Of a DNA stretch of 64,000 bases, positions 33,261 to 45,060 are shown piece after piece. Every line of letters starts with the position of its first letter. Position 1 is the first letter of the stretch. This stretch comes from Rana temporaria. Its lineage: Eukaryota; Chordata; Amphibia; Anura; Ranidae. The translations under genes were made by a program, and so were the position numbers. The DNA is taken from the NCBI RefSeq assembly GCF_905171775.1, contig NC_053490.1:89955839-90019838 (forward strand), given 5' to 3'. Below the pieces are notes generated by a model. The model made no database searches. It saw only the letters and a program-made list of their open reading frames with translations, and was not told the DNA's origin.

Positions 33261-33857
33261 AAGGGGAGGATTGTTTGGGGTGGGGATTGCTCAGTATAGG
33301 TCCACTTTAAACTCCATCTTCTGTACATACATTGTATTGTATATGGAAGCTATTATATTTATTTTTCTGGAGTGCACCATTCCAAAATACATTATCCTAC
33401 TAGTTTGCTTTTCTCCACAGTCTCTATTTGTTATGATATGTTGATCTCTTTGTAACAAGCCTGATTAACCGCTTGGGTTTGGTAGGTCTCTCGAGAAAGT
33501 CACAATAGTAGTAAGCCACAAATAACTGCCCAACCACCTGGCTTATGTCTGGAACCACGTAAGTGGTTAATTGGATGTTAAATTCCGATCCTCTTCCCCC
33601 TGAGTAAATAGGTTCTAAATATTTACCTTTCCTGCCATCCTATATGTATTGATGACAGTTTTGCACAAACAGTGAAGTGTCGCAAGCTAGACCTTTTAAT
33701 CTTTTGTTATATTCCACAAGCACAATGAAAACAGTCTCTCAGCTGGTTTATTTTAGTCTTCCAAATCAAACACATTTCTAGCTGCAGACAAATTATTTGG
33801 CAGTAGGGCCCTGGCGTTTGTACTTTTTTTTTTTTCTCCCCAAATCTGCTGAACTCC
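33261..33857. other. mipep intron, nothing recognised
   Basis: No supported feature apart from a T-tract at about 33822-33835. Confidence 0.35.
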
Positions 33858-34050
33858 GTAACCAAGTTTAAAAGCTGAAACCTAAAAGAGAATATCTATC
33901 TGAAATATTCTTTCCAGTTTTGGATAGAGAGGGAAGACTTTGAATTCTCTTGGGTTTCTATTGTTGCCTCTATTACCTGCAGGGAGATTTATCACCACTT
34001 TCTGCTCTGGTGACACAACCGGAATTGAGGAGCAATCTCTCCTGTTAGAA
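33858..34050 (+). repeat. family E MITE, partial copy 4
   Basis: GTTTTGGATAGAGAGGGAAG, TTCTATTGTTGCCTCTATTA and GGGAGATTTATCACC match, with substitutions, the first half of the family E copies. The second half is absent. Confidence 0.45.
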
Positions 34051-34074
34051 TGCATATAACAAAAACCTGAAATG

Positions 34075-34096
34075 TATGTATGTATGTATGTATGTA

Positions 34097-34137
<41 letters not shown>

Positions 34138-34155
34138 TTTGTGTGTGTGTGTGTA
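34075..34155. repeat. compound microsatellite (TATG)n-(TA)n-(TG)n
   Basis: TATG tetranucleotides, then TA dinucleotides (34108-34131), then TG dinucleotides (34140-34155). Confidence 0.92.
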
Positions 34156-34679
34156 GAACTGCCCCCGAACGAGCTGCTGGTTTGATTTGGGTGGCACGTT
34201 ACCTCTGTCTTCTCGCCGTCTAGGGTACTGGATGAGAGCTGTAATAAAGTCAATGTCCACACGACAGGTATCTCTTCTGTGCTTTTTATTACCCAGCTGG
34301 GTAAAAACGATAAAAGTAGGAGTAGGTGAAGGATAGAAGAAGTAGAAATGGCGGATTCAGGGTTAATTGGTGCGGAAGCAGTCCTGCTTTCAATGGTAAC
34401 CTTCTTCACCACTCTAGCCAGAGTGGGTATAGTGAACCTGGATAGGCCTCTCTCACCGGCCTAGAAGCCGGGGTGTCACTCGGAAACTTCAGGTTAAAGT
34501 CTCTGCCACAGACCCTCCTAAAGGTGGAGACAATCTTGGTCCAGAATCCTTCTCAACAGGATTCAGCACCCGGATCTCCTTCAAACAGCTTTAGTTGCAT
34601 CAGGTATTGATAGGCGACCATCGTCCAGCCTCTTAGGTGCAAAGTGTCCTTTGATGAGCAGATGGGCCTCTCCTGCGAC
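34156..34679. other. intronic, unassigned (left flank of a hAT MITE)
   Basis: Continuous with 34858-35440 once the MITE at 34680 is removed. It reads like one older repeat (CACCGGCCTAGAAGCCGGGG hairpin at 34455), family unknown. (CA)n at 35045-35065 belongs to its continuation. No domain recognised. Confidence 0.3.
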
Positions 34680-34849
34680 TAGGGTTGCCACCTCATCCCT
34701 TTAAAACAGAACACATGTGAATTACACAGGTTCTGAGGCTAATTTAATGCAGGTAAGGCACCAAATGAGTCTAATTACCACCTTAATTAGCCACAGAACC
34801 TGTGTAATTCATATGTGTTCTGTTTTAAAGGGATGAGGTGGCAAACCTA
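34680..34849. mobile_element. hAT MITE, 170 bp, with 8-bp target duplication
   Basis: Tips TAGGGTTGCCACCTCATCCC and GGGATGAGGTGGCAAACCTA are inverted. CCTGCGAC is duplicated on both sides (34672-34679, 34850-34857), an 8-bp duplication diagnostic of hAT elements. The interior folds back through AAAACAGAACACATGTGAAT. Confidence 0.92.
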
Positions 34850-34857
34850 CCTGCGAC

Positions 34858-35896
34858 ACCAGCCTCGTGCTCGGTCTCCCCCAGACAGGTTCTCCATCGA
34901 GCGGCTTCCTCCACTTTGGACGGACAGCACAGGATCACTTGTAAATTTGTAGACTCAGTCTGCTTACTGAGCCTACAAGGTAGATTAAATGCCCCGGACC
35001 AACATGCTACCGGAGCCAGGAACAAAGCAACACTCACTCTCTCTCACACACACACACACACACACCCCGGCCAGGAGGGCCACACACAGGGTGGTGGGAT
35101 GACTGCCCAGGTAGAAGGCACATGGCGGCGACGACCACACCCAATGGTGTCTGCACCTTAAATACCCCTCCCCAGCATGCACAGTGAGGCGATCAACCCT
35201 CCTGATTGGCTGCCGAGGAGAAGTATCCACAGACCCTGATTCCACTGCCGCCACCTACCGTCTTAGGGTGACTGAAGTCCCCAGACAGCAGCATAGGCGC
35301 CCAGTACAGCCAGGGCTGGAACAGAGGCCTTAAATTTTGCCAAATTAACCTGGTCAGAGTCAACTAACTCACTGACTCCCCTCTAAATTTACAATGGCAC
35401 CTGCTACAAAAGTAGCCAGGCGCTACATATATATAATGTGTGATTCTGCACTTCTGCCAAGGGGGCGTGCAGCTTCTGCTGTGATTTCTCACAGCAGAAG
35501 CTGAACTGTGGTTGCCGGGCACCGGATGTCAGCCGGCACAGCCGATCGTCGAGCAGGGACACAGAATAGAGCTCTGCCTATGTAAACCAGGTAGATCTGT
35601 CTTGATTGGGGAAGGGATGCATGTTGTGTCCCTGCAAATCAGGGAATAGAATCCATCACTTCCCTGAGCAAAATCAGCACGCATAGTACAGTAAAATACA
35701 GGCTAGGCACACAGGTAACCCTTAGGCCCTTGATGGTTAACCACTTCCCAGCCAGTGTCTTTAGTACAGTAACAGTGCTCGTTCACGGCGCGGGACTTTC
35801 GAGGGGTCAGGTAAGTAATCGGGGGGGCCGCTAATACTCAAAAAAAATGTTCACCTTAATGCATAGAATGCATTTAAGGTGAAAAAACATTTACCT
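34858..35896. other. intronic, unassigned repeats
   Basis: 34858-35440 continues the unit interrupted at 34680. A solo piggyBac-type tip (TTAACCACTTCCCAGCCAG) lies at 35737. A small hairpin (TTCACCTTAATGCATAGAAT with its mirror) lies at 35851-35887, just before the large piggyBac. No gene. Confidence 0.4.
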
Positions 35897-36304
35897 TTAA
35901 CCACTTTCCCACCGGACCATTTGTCAGCCTTAAGACCAGAGGTGTTTTTACAATTTTCCACTGCGCTGCTTTAACTGGTAATTGCGCGGCCATACAATGT
36001 TGTACCCAAACAAAATTTGCGTCCTTTTTTTCCCACAAATAGAGCTTTCTTTTGATGGTATTTGATTGCCTCTGCGATTTTTAATGTTTGCGATATAAAC
36101 GGAAAAAGAGCGAAAATTTTGAGAAAAAATGATATTTTCTACTTTTTGTTATAAGAAAAATCGAACAAACTCAATTTTAGTCATACATTTTGGCCAAAAT
36201 GTATTCAGCCACATGTCTTTAGTAAAAAAAATGCCAATAAGCGTATATTTATTGGTTTGCGCAAAAGTTATAGCATCTACAAACTAGGGTACATTTTCTG
36301 GAAT

Positions 36305-38205
36305 TTACACAGCTTTTATTTTATGACTGCCTATCTCAATTCTTGAGGTGCTAAAATAGCAGGGAAGTACAAAACCCCCCCAAATGACCCCATTTTGGAA
36401 AGTAGACACCCCAAGGAACCTGCTGAAAGGCATGTTGAGTCCATTGAATTTTTTTTTTTTTTTGTAACAAGTGATTGAATAATGACAAAAAAAATAAAAG
36501 AAATTACAAAAAGTTGTCACTAAATGATATATTGCTCACACATGCCATAGTTATATGTGGAATTGCACCCCAAAATACATTCTCCTGCTTCTCCTGAGTA
36601 CGGGGATACCACATGTGTGAGACTTTTTGGGAGCCCAACCACGTACGGGGCCCCGAAAATCAAGCACCGCCTTCAGGATTTCTAAGGGCGCAAATTTTTG
36701 ATTTCACTTCTCACTACCTAAGACAGTTTTGAAGGCCATAAAATGCCCAAATAGCACAAAATCCCCCCAAATGACCCCATTTTGGAAAGTAGACACCCCA
36801 AGGAATCTGCTGAGGGGCATATTGAGCCCACTGAATATTTTTTTTTTTTGTACCAAGTGATTGAATAATGACAAAAAAAAAAAGAAAAAAGAAATTACAA
36901 AAAGTTGTAACTAAATGATATATTGCTCACACATGCCATGGTTATATGTGGAATTGCACCCCAAAATACATTCTGCTGCTTCTCCTGAGTACGGGGATAC
37001 CACATGTGTGGGACTTTTTGCGAGTCTAGCCGCGTACGGGACCCCGAAAACCAAGCATCGCCTTCAGGATTTCTAAGGGCATACATTTTTGATTTCACTC
37101 CTCACTACCGATCACTACCTATCACAGTATTGAAGGCCATAAAAGGCCAAGATGGCACACAACCCCCCCAAATGACCCCATTTTGGAAAGTAGACACCCC
37201 AAGCTATTTTCTGAGAGGCATTTTGAGTTCATGGAATATTTTATATCTTGCCACCAGTTGCTGGAATATGACAAACTTTTTTTTTTTTTTTTGCACAAAG
37301 TTGTCACTAAATGATATATTGCTCACACATGCCATGGTTATATGTGGAATTGCACCCCAAAATACATTCTGCTGCTTCTCCTGAGTACGGGGATACCACA
37401 TGTGTGGGACTTTTCGGGAGCCTAGCCGCGTACGGGGCCCCGAAAACCAAGCACCGCCTTCAGGATTTCTAAGGGCGCAAATTTTTGATTTCACTCCTCG
37501 CTGCCTATCACAGTTTCGGAGGCCATGGAATTCCCAGATGGCACACAACCCCCCCAAATGACCCCATTTTGGAAAGTAGACACCCCAAGCTATTTGCTGA
37601 GAGGCATGGTGAGTATTTTACAGCGCTCATTTATTTTTGAAAATGAAGAAAGATATATATATTTTTTTTTTTTTTCTTTTTTCAATTTTCAAATCTTTGT
37701 GACAAAAAGCAAGATCTGCAAAATACTCAACATACCTCTCAGCAAATAGCTTGGGGTGTCTACTTTCCAAAATGGGGTCATTTGGGGGGGTTTTGTGCCA
37801 TCTGGGCATTCCATGGCCTCCGAAACTGTGATAGGTAGTGAGGAGTGAAATCAAAAATTTACACCCTTAGAAAGCCTGAAGGTGGTGATTGGTTTTTGGG
37901 GTCCCGTACGCGGCTAGGCTCCCAAAAAGTCTCACACATGTGGTATCCCTGTACTCAGGAGAAGCAGCAGAATGTATTTTGGGGTGTAATTCCACATATG
38001 CCCATGGCATGTTTGAGCAATATATCATTTAGTGACAACTTTGTGCAAAAAAAATAAAATAAAATAATAATAATTCTCTTTCCTACAACTTGTGTCAAAA
38101 TATAAAATATTCCATGGACTCGAGATGCCTCTCAGCAAATAGCTTGGGGTGTCTACTTTCCAAAATGGGGTCATTTGGGGGGGTTTTGAACTGTCCTGGC
38201 ATTTT
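36305..38205. repeat. ~390-bp tandem units in direct then inverted array
   Basis: AAATGACCCCATTTTGGAAA recurs near 36380, 36768, 37169 and 37554 in forward orientation, then in reverse near 37768 and 38160. Each forward unit also has ATATTGCTCACACATGCCAT, GGGGATACCACATGTG and TTCAGGATTTCTAAGGGC. The orientation switches around 37650 at a T-tract flanked by GGTGAGTATTTTACAG and CAAAATACTCAACATACC. Open frames are composition artefacts. Confidence 0.88.
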
Positions 38206-38244
38206 ATGAACAACATTTAGAAGCTTATGTCACACATTACCCAC

Positions 38245-39285
38245 TCTTCTAACCACTTGAAGAAAAAGCCCTTTCTGACACTGTTTGTTTACATAAAAAC
38301 ATATTATTTTTTTGCAAGAAAGTTAAGTTGAACCCCCAAACATTATATATTATTTTAAAGCAAAGGCCCTACAGATTAAAATGGTGGGTGTTGCATTTTT
38401 TTTTACGTCGCAGTATTTGCGCAGCGATTTTTCAAATGCATTTTTTTGGGCAAAAATACATATTTTTTTATTTTAATGCACTAAAACACACTATATTGCC
38501 CAAATGTTTGATGAAATAAAAAAGATGATCTTAGGCCGAGTACATAGATACCAAACACGACATGCTTTAAAATTGCGCACAAATGCGCAGTGGCGACAAA
38601 CTACATACATTTTTAAAAGCCTTTAAAAGCCTCTACGGGTTACCACATTAGATTTACAGAGGAGGTCTACTGCTAAAATTACTGCCCTCGATCTGACCTT
38701 CGCGGTGATACCTCACATGCATGATACAATTGCTGTTTACATATGACGCCAAACCGACGCTTGCATTCGCCTTTGCGCAAGAGCAGGGGGGGACAGGGGT
38801 GCTTTTTTTTTATTTATTTTTTTTATTATTATTTAATTTGCTTTTTTAATTTTATTTTAAACTGTTCCTTACTTTTTTTTATTATTTTTATAATTTTTAT
38901 TGCCATCTTAGGGCATGTAAATATCCCCTATGATAGCAATAGTTAGTGACAGGTACTCTTTTTTGAAAAAATTGGGGTCTATTAGACCCTAGATCTTTCC
39001 TCTGCCCTTAAAGCATCTGACCACACCAAGATCGGTGTGATAAAATGTTTTCCCACTTTCCCAATGGCGCAGTTTATATCCGGGGAGGGGACATACCCTC
39101 CCACTGCTTGTAAAAGCAGTTTAGAGGCTAATTAGCCGATAGGACTGCTTTTACATGAAAGCCGACCGCTGGCTGAAAAGAATGATACCAAGATGATACC
39201 TAAACCCGCAGGCATCATTCTGGTATAACCATTCAAAGTCCAGCAACATACCATACGTTGATGGTTCTTGTTGGACATGTATTGT
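38245..39285 (+). mobile_element. piggyBac-type MITE-like block inside the large element
   Basis: CTAACCACTTGAAGAAAAAG at the left is a one-base variant of the TTAACC tip. It has GAACCCCCAAACATTATATA, AGGCCGAGTACATAGATACC and GATACCTCACATGC in the same order as the MITE at 14211-15259. The right tip is diverged. Either an old insertion or an original part of the element. Confidence 0.6.
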
Positions 39286-39418
39286 AATCTTTTTTTTTTT
39301 TTCATGCAGCCTGTTGGCTGAACGAAAAAAAGATTGATCGGTGGGTATGTCCACCATTAGAATACCTCCCTTCATCCACCCACTTCTAATGATGGGCATA
39401 CACGCACCATTTATATAT

Positions 39419-40250
39419 GCCGAAGCATGGGGGCATCCTCCCGCAAAAAAGTTATGCCGCTCACACACGTATGTACGCCGCATAAAAAGTTATGGCGCAT
39501 ACACACGGTCGGACTTTTCCACGGGCAAGCTTCCGACGGAATTTCGACCGTATGTACGCGGCATTAGGAGCAAAATCGCTCCTCCGCCCCTAATGCCCCC
39601 ATGCTTCGGCATATATGCTCTTTTTTTAACTGTGGTGGTGAAATCACCTCCCACAGTGTTGGAGTCGCGGCTTTATGTATCGTGGGAGCAAACGCTGTTG
39701 CTGTCACGCTAAATAAATCCGTGCTGCAACTGAATGGCGTACCTGCTAAGCAAATGATGGTTAAACATTATAACAAAGTAACATTACATTTTAACATTAA
39801 GATCTTACCATACCATACCTGCAAAGCAAATACCAAAAAAATAAATACAGTAAAAAATAAAAAAAAATTTAACGCAACCTGTGCCTAAAAAAATATACAT
39901 GCCGAAGCATGGGGGCATCCTCCCGCATAAAAAGTTATGCCGCATACACACGGTCGAACTTTTCCATGGGCAAGCCTCCGTCGGAATTTCGACCGTATGT
40001 ACGCGGCATTAGGAGCAAAATCGCTCCTCCGCCCCTGCTGCCCCCATGCTTCGGCATATATGCTTTTTTTTTAACCGTGGTGGTGAAATCACCTCCTACA
40101 GCGTTGGAGTCACAGCTTTATAAATCGTGGGAGCAAACGCTGTTGCTGTCACGCTAAATAAATCCGCGATGCAACTGAATGGCGTACCTGCTAAACAAAT
40201 GATGGTTAACAATAAAACAAACATTACAGTATAACATACCATACCTGCAA
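39419..40250. repeat. duplicated ~450-bp block
   Basis: GCCGAAGCATGGGGGCATCC at 39419 recurs at 39901, and GCTGTTGCTGTCACGCTAAA near 39696 recurs near 40141. The first copy has about 37 extra bases (an additional ATGTACGCCGCATAAAAAGT stretch). Each copy contains its own small inverted repeat, with GAAGCATGGGGGCA paired to TGCCCCCATGCTTC. Confidence 0.88.
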
Positions 40251-40575
40251 AGCAAATACAATAAAACATTGTAAAAATAGAGAGAATAGATATAGAACAA
40301 TAGTGAGTGGACAGTAGAGAGTGAACATAAGAGAACAATAAAGAGAGGAGAAAAATACAACCACAACTATTTTTGGATTTTTTATTTTATATTTTTTTTG
40401 TGTTTTTGTGTGAGTTTTTTTAATTTTTTTTTCCACTTTTTTTCACTTTTATAAAAACTGTAAGAAAACTGTAAACTGAACCTTGCAGATTATGGTCTCT
40501 CAAAATGTGATGGCCATCACATATTCCGAGACCCTGTGTTGGTGTGCCTAGGACTGTGTGGTGCTGTACCCTACG

Positions 40576-42537
40576 CTAAAACTCAATTAGTGTGTGGTAG
40601 CGTTTGAAACATACACCAATGCAGAGACCAGGTTGGTCAGGACAGTCGGGACAATAAAAGCGGGTGTCACGCCTAAATCCGAGTTTGCTGCAGACACGAC
40701 ATCTTTTTTGGCGGGTTTTTTGGGTAGGGGTACCAGGGAGGACAAAAGGAAAATGCCTCTCATACAGCCGGCTCACTGCATTTGCGTTGGGAAGGTGGGG
40801 CACAGCACCATCTGGAAACAGAAGGGCTTCGACGATCTCTTCCTGGAATTTTAGGAAGGATCCAGTCCGTCCTGAAGCTCTGTATAGCACATGAGCGTTC
40901 AGCAAAGCCAATTGAAACAAATACACTGACACTTTTTTGTACCAGCGTTTGGACCTCCGGGCAATTAGGTACGGCGCCAACAACTGGTCATTGAGGTCCA
41001 CCCCTCCCATGTTAAGGTTGTACTCGTGGATACAGAGGGGTTTCTCCACAACACCAGTCGCCGTAGGAATTTGGACTGCCGTGTCTGCGTGAAGCGTGGA
41101 CAGAACGAAAACATTCCGTGAATCCCTCCACTTCACTGCTAACAAATTATTACACTGTAAGCAGGCTCTCTCCCCCCGACTAAGACGGGATTCTACAAGC
41201 CGTTGGGGGATGCCCCGGCGATTAGGTCGCACGGTGCCACATGCGCCAATTCCATAATCAAAAAGGTGACTAAAAAGTGGCACGCTTGTGTAATAATTGT
41301 CCACGTACAAGTGGTACCCCTTTCCGAATAAGGGTGACACCAATTCCCACACTATCTTACCAGCGCTCCCTATGTAATCAGGGCAATTCTCCGGCTCTAC
41401 GTGACTGTCTTTTCCCTCGTAAACCATAAAGCTAGATGTATAGCCTGTTGCCCTGTCACAGAGCTTATACAACTTGACCCCGTATCTGGCACGCTTGCTG
41501 GGAAGGAATTGTTTGAATGACAAGCGGCCAGAAAACTTAACCAGGGACTCATCAACGCAGACAACTTGATGGGGATTATACAAGGCTGCAAACCGTTCGT
41601 TGAAGTGGTTTACGAGGGGCCGAATTTTGTAGAGCCGATCGAATTCAGGGTCTCCCCGAGGACGACAGAGTTCATTGTCACTAAAATGCATGAACCGCAA
41701 GATCTGCTCGTATCGTGTCCTGGCCATGGAGGCAGAGAAAATGGGCATATGGTGAACTGGGTGCGTGGACCAATACATCCGCAGCTCACTCTTTTTAGTA
41801 ATGCCCATGATGAGGGAAAGGCCCAGAAAGATCTTAAATTCGGAAACCGTAATTGGCTTCCAATCTCTGGCAAGGGACAGCTGGGGATTAGCGGCGAAGA
41901 ATTGACCAGCGTACAAATTGCTTTGGTCCACAATAGATCTATAGAGATCTTCGGTGAAAAACAGCGAATAAAAATCCAGTGACGTAAAATCAACTGTATT
42001 CACCTGAATTCCGGGTTGGCCAGTGAATGGGGGAAGTACGGGTGCTGCAGAAGTGGTGGGTACCCAATCAGGATTGGCGAATGCAGCAGGAAGGGCACTA
42101 TGGGGACGGGCCTGTCTTTGTCGTCTTCTTCTTGGTGGCAGCGGGACACTACTCGTGCTTGCCACCTCTCCAGCTTGAACTGCACTTATGGGACTCGCCA
42201 CGTCACCAAGTGTTACTGCAGTGCTGGATATATGACCAGGATGTACTAGGCCGCTGGTGCTTGCCAGTTCACCAGAAGGAATAGCGGCGCTAGTACTTCT
42301 CTCCTCCATACGAGAGCCCTGCGGTTCTTGCACCTCAGCGACAGCAGAAGATCGGGGTCTGGTACGCCTGACCCTAGCAGGGACCACTCCGTCGTCAGAG
42401 CTATCTGTCAGGGAGCCACTGTCGTCTACAGGATCGTATTCTGAGCAAGAATTTGACAGATGCGTGACCTCCTCATCACTATCTGTCAGGCTCATAAACA
42501 AGTAGGCCTCTTCATCACTGTACCATCGATTTGCCAT
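40576..42537 (-). CDS. piggyBac transposase, full-length open frame
   Basis: Cut-and-paste transposase that excises at TTAA sites. From ATG 42537 (MANRWYSDEEAYLFMSL, like the usual N-termini of this family) it is 653 aa; an upstream in-frame ATG at 42624 would give 682. The acidic/Ser-rich first ~90 residues precede a basic stretch (PPRRRRQRQ), then the DDE core. In the 682 numbering the catalytic aspartates are D358 (CVDESLVKF), D442 (YVDNYYTS), D543 and D546 (MGGVDLNDQ). The D442-D543-D546 spacing (101, 3) equals that of the classic insect enzyme. The last ~40 residues carry a Cys/His zinc-binding domain (CRVC, CPDC, CIGVCFKRYH). No stop or frameshift. It could be an active transposon gene or a domesticated one; the flanking terminal repeats favour a transposon. 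Confidence 0.93.
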   Translation of the reverse strand: MANRWYSDEEAYLFMSLTDSDEEVTHLSNSCSEYDPVDDSGSLTDSSDDGVVPARVRRTRPRSSAVAEVQEPQGSRMEERSTSAAIPSGELASTSGLVHPGHISSTAVTLGDVASPISAVQAGEVASTSSVPLPPRRRRQRQARPHSALPAAFANPDWVPTTSAAPVLPPFTGQPGIQVNTVDFTSLDFYSLFFTEDLYRSIVDQSNLYAGQFFAANPQLSLARDWKPITVSEFKIFLGLSLIMGITKKSELRMYWSTHPVHHMPIFSASMARTRYEQILRFMHFSDNELCRPRGDPEFDRLYKIRPLVNHFNERFAALYNPHQVVCVDESLVKFSGRLSFKQFLPSKRARYGVKLYKLCDRATGYTSSFMVYEGKDSHVEPENCPDYIGSAGKIVWELVSPLFGKGYHLYVDNYYTSVPLFSHLFDYGIGACGTVRPNRRGIPQRLVESRLSRGERACLQCNNLLAVKWRDSRNVFVLSTLHADTAVQIPTATGVVEKPLCIHEYNLNMGGVDLNDQLLAPYLIARRSKRWYKKVSVYLFQLALLNAHVLYRASGRTGSFLKFQEEIVEALLFPDGAVPHLPNANAVSRLYERHFPFVLPGTPTQKTRQKRCRVCSKLGFRRDTRFYCPDCPDQPGLCIGVCFKRYHTLIEF

Positions 42538-43676
42538 TTTGGGCTCTAAATTTAGGGGTACAGTGGTGAGATTCACAGGCAAAAAAGCACCTGACCTGTT
42601 AGTGACCGAGTCAAGCGCTACCAAAAAAACTGTTAGCGATCGCAGAGATCAGGCCTGACTCTGCGAACGCTGCAGTTATGTGTTTTTGTGTTTTGTGTCA
42701 GTGATCGATCGATCGATACTGCACTTTGGTGGGCTGGACTGGGCGAAGGGGCTAAACGCAGGTGCTAGCAGGTATCTGGGCTGATCCCGCTAACCATGCG
42801 TTTTTGGGAACCCTAAACTGCAGGGGACGCTAGTATAGATCTGATCAGATCAAGTATCGATCCGATCAGATACTATACCACTAAAGGGAGGCGTATGGTG
42901 CGTGCGTGGGTCTTAGCGCTATTGGCCGCTGCCTGGGGCGACGCAGACCCTATCTGGCGCTAAAACCAAACTTTGATCACCCGCCGGGCGATCAGGGGGT
43001 TAAAACTTTATAGCAAAAAATATGGCGGGTGCCTTGATGCTATAAAAAATTAACTAGCTAAACTGCGTCACCCGTGACACTTATACTGTGATCACTGGTG
43101 ACAGGGGGTAATGAAGGGGTTAAACCTTTATTGGGGGGGGGGTTAGGGGGGGTCCCTAGACTTTTTAGGGCCTAAGACTGATTACCCTAACACTTATTTT
43201 TGTCACTAATGACACAAGTACAGCGATCAAAAAAAAATCTGATTGCTGTACTGGGTGACACAGTGACAGGCAGTGAATGGGTTAATTTGGGGGGTGATCG
43301 GGGGGTGAATTGTGTGCCTACGTGACCTGGTGTCAGTGTAGTGTTGTGCAACTCACGGTTAGATGCTCTCTCCCTCTCGGTCTGGAACGGAAAGACCGAC
43401 ACGAGGGAGAGAGCAGTACTTCCCCTGCCAATGTTTACAAAACATTGCCAGGGGAAGACAACCATTGGTTAGAGCGATCACCAGGTCCAGGCCAGATTTT
43501 ATTGGCCTGGACCTGGTGGTTGATCAGTTCTGCATCGAATCTGATCATCGGGAACGGCGGGGGGGCGCGCGCGCGCCCAATTTCCGTTCACGCGTCGGAC
43601 GTCATATTACGTGATCTCGCCCAGGAGAGCCACCTTGTGGACGTATTTCGACGGTGCGCGGTCGGCAAGTGGTTAA
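42538..43676 (-). other. leader and right end of the piggyBac element
   Basis: Non-coding 5' side of the transposase gene. It contains a GATCGATCGATCGAT run (42705), CCGCCGGGCGATCAGGGGGT (42981), an inverted pair CTCTCTCCCTCTCGGTCTGG with CGACACGAGGGAGAGAG, and the right tip. Promoter elements should lie here, but I could not pick out a convincing TATA box. Confidence 0.5.
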
Positions 43677-44511
43677 AACCCCTTTTAATTAATTTTGATG
43701 TCAACAGTGATTAGATTTTACTGTTTTCCCTTCTAATGATATGATCTATATTCTAATTTGGATTTGGTACCTTGTATTGAATCCGCCCATTACTTAGTAT
43801 TACAAACTGTATATAGAAGTTTTTCCTGCCAAAGCCATTTTAGTTCATTGTTGTACTTAGCGGTTTGCTCATAGTGCATCTTTAAAGAAGCAAACGAATG
43901 TAAGGATCAGTGTGATCACAGCAGCTCCTGTCCTATACAAGGAGGGCACCTAGACAACAGACTGCCCCAGGGATAAAGGGTTTTGTTTTAAGTAAAGTGG
44001 ATAACTCTGATTTAAGTAGGCGGTATTCTACTTTTGTGGTTGGCTCTATAAATTTCAGCTTTTACTATTACAGGAATTACCATTACTTTCACGCTTAATT
44101 CCCATTTATGAAAAAGTGTGTTGGGTCCCAGCCTAGTATTACAATGATTGACGTGCCACTGTTTTCTCATGTAATTACACTGTCAGGAAAACCTGGGATG
44201 TTTCAGTTATGTCACATAAACCCAACTGTACCGTCCTCGCCTTCATAATGTAATGGAATAGGGTGTCACCTTTCTGGCTGCTTCTGGGGATTTATTTTTT
44301 CTGCATGTATTGAAGCTTTGTTACATGATGTAACCCGTATTTCAGGTGTAATTTTATTCATTTATGAGGCATATAAAAATGGAATCTCCAGATGAAAGTC
44401 ATTCAAGGAATGATGTTATGGTAACAATGAACCATATGATGTGTCAATTAGTGTGTAAGGTGTGATAGTTAATATTTCCCCGCCCCCTCCATAAAAATGA
44501 CGTTTTGTAGC
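43677..44511. other. mipep intron, nothing recognised
   Basis: No supported gene, repeat tip or motif. Confidence 0.35.
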
Positions 44512-45060
44512 TTAACCACTTCAATACCAGTCACTTTCCCATCAGGCCAATTTTCAGCTTTCAGTGCTGTCACTTTTTAAATAACAATTGCGTGGTCATG
44601 CTACACTGTACCCAAACTAAATTTTTATCATTTTATTCCCACAAATAGAGCTTTGTTTTGGTGGTATTTGATCACCCCTGCGGTTTTTATTTTTTGCTAA
44701 ACAAATATAAAAAGAGAAAAGACCAAAAATGTTGTAAATATGTTTCTTTCTTCACTGATGGTGATAAGCTGCAATGATGGGCACTGATAAGGCGGCACAG
44801 ATGAGGTGGCACGGATAATGGGCACTCATTGGTAGCACTGATAGGCGACATTGATGGGTACTGAAAGGATGCACTGATGGGTACTTATGGGTGACAATGA
44901 TAGATTTCACTGATGGGCATCTCTGGCACTGGCAAGCATTTTTCATTGGCACAGATTGGCAGTTGCCTGGGCACTGATTGGAATATCCCTGGTGGTCTAG
45001 GGTGGCCTACCTGATGGTCCAGTGTGGTGGACTTACCTGGTGGTCCTGGCAGCATCCTCT
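44512..45060 (+). mobile_element. piggyBac-type MITE, partial
   Basis: TTAACCACTTCAATACCAGT at the left, then TTCCCACAAATAGAGCTTTG and GGTGGTATTTGATCACCCC, shared with 27917 and 35897. It continues into a degenerate tandem stretch of GATGGGCACTGATAGGC-like units (44755-44990). No right tip. Confidence 0.65.

Larger units (their letters stand above)
35897..43676 (-). mobile_element. large piggyBac-type transposon, about 7.8 kb, composite
   Basis: TTAA at both edges (35897-35900, 43673-43676). Tips TTAACCACTTTCCCACCGG (left) and, read inward, TTAACCACTTGCCGACCGCG (right). The transposase gene lies on the minus strand with about 1.1 kb of leader to the right tip. The 4.7 kb on its 3' side is non-coding: an array of ~390-bp units (36305-38205), a block like the MITE at 14211 (38245-39285) and a duplicated ~450-bp block (39419-40250). 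Whether the whole span is one mobile unit or has absorbed other MITEs is uncertain. Confidence 0.7.

Noticed and set aside
40576..42624. Clear case of a domesticated host gene
   Set aside because: It is intact, but terminal TTAA repeats and a related MITE favour a transposon; the sequence alone cannot show domestication.
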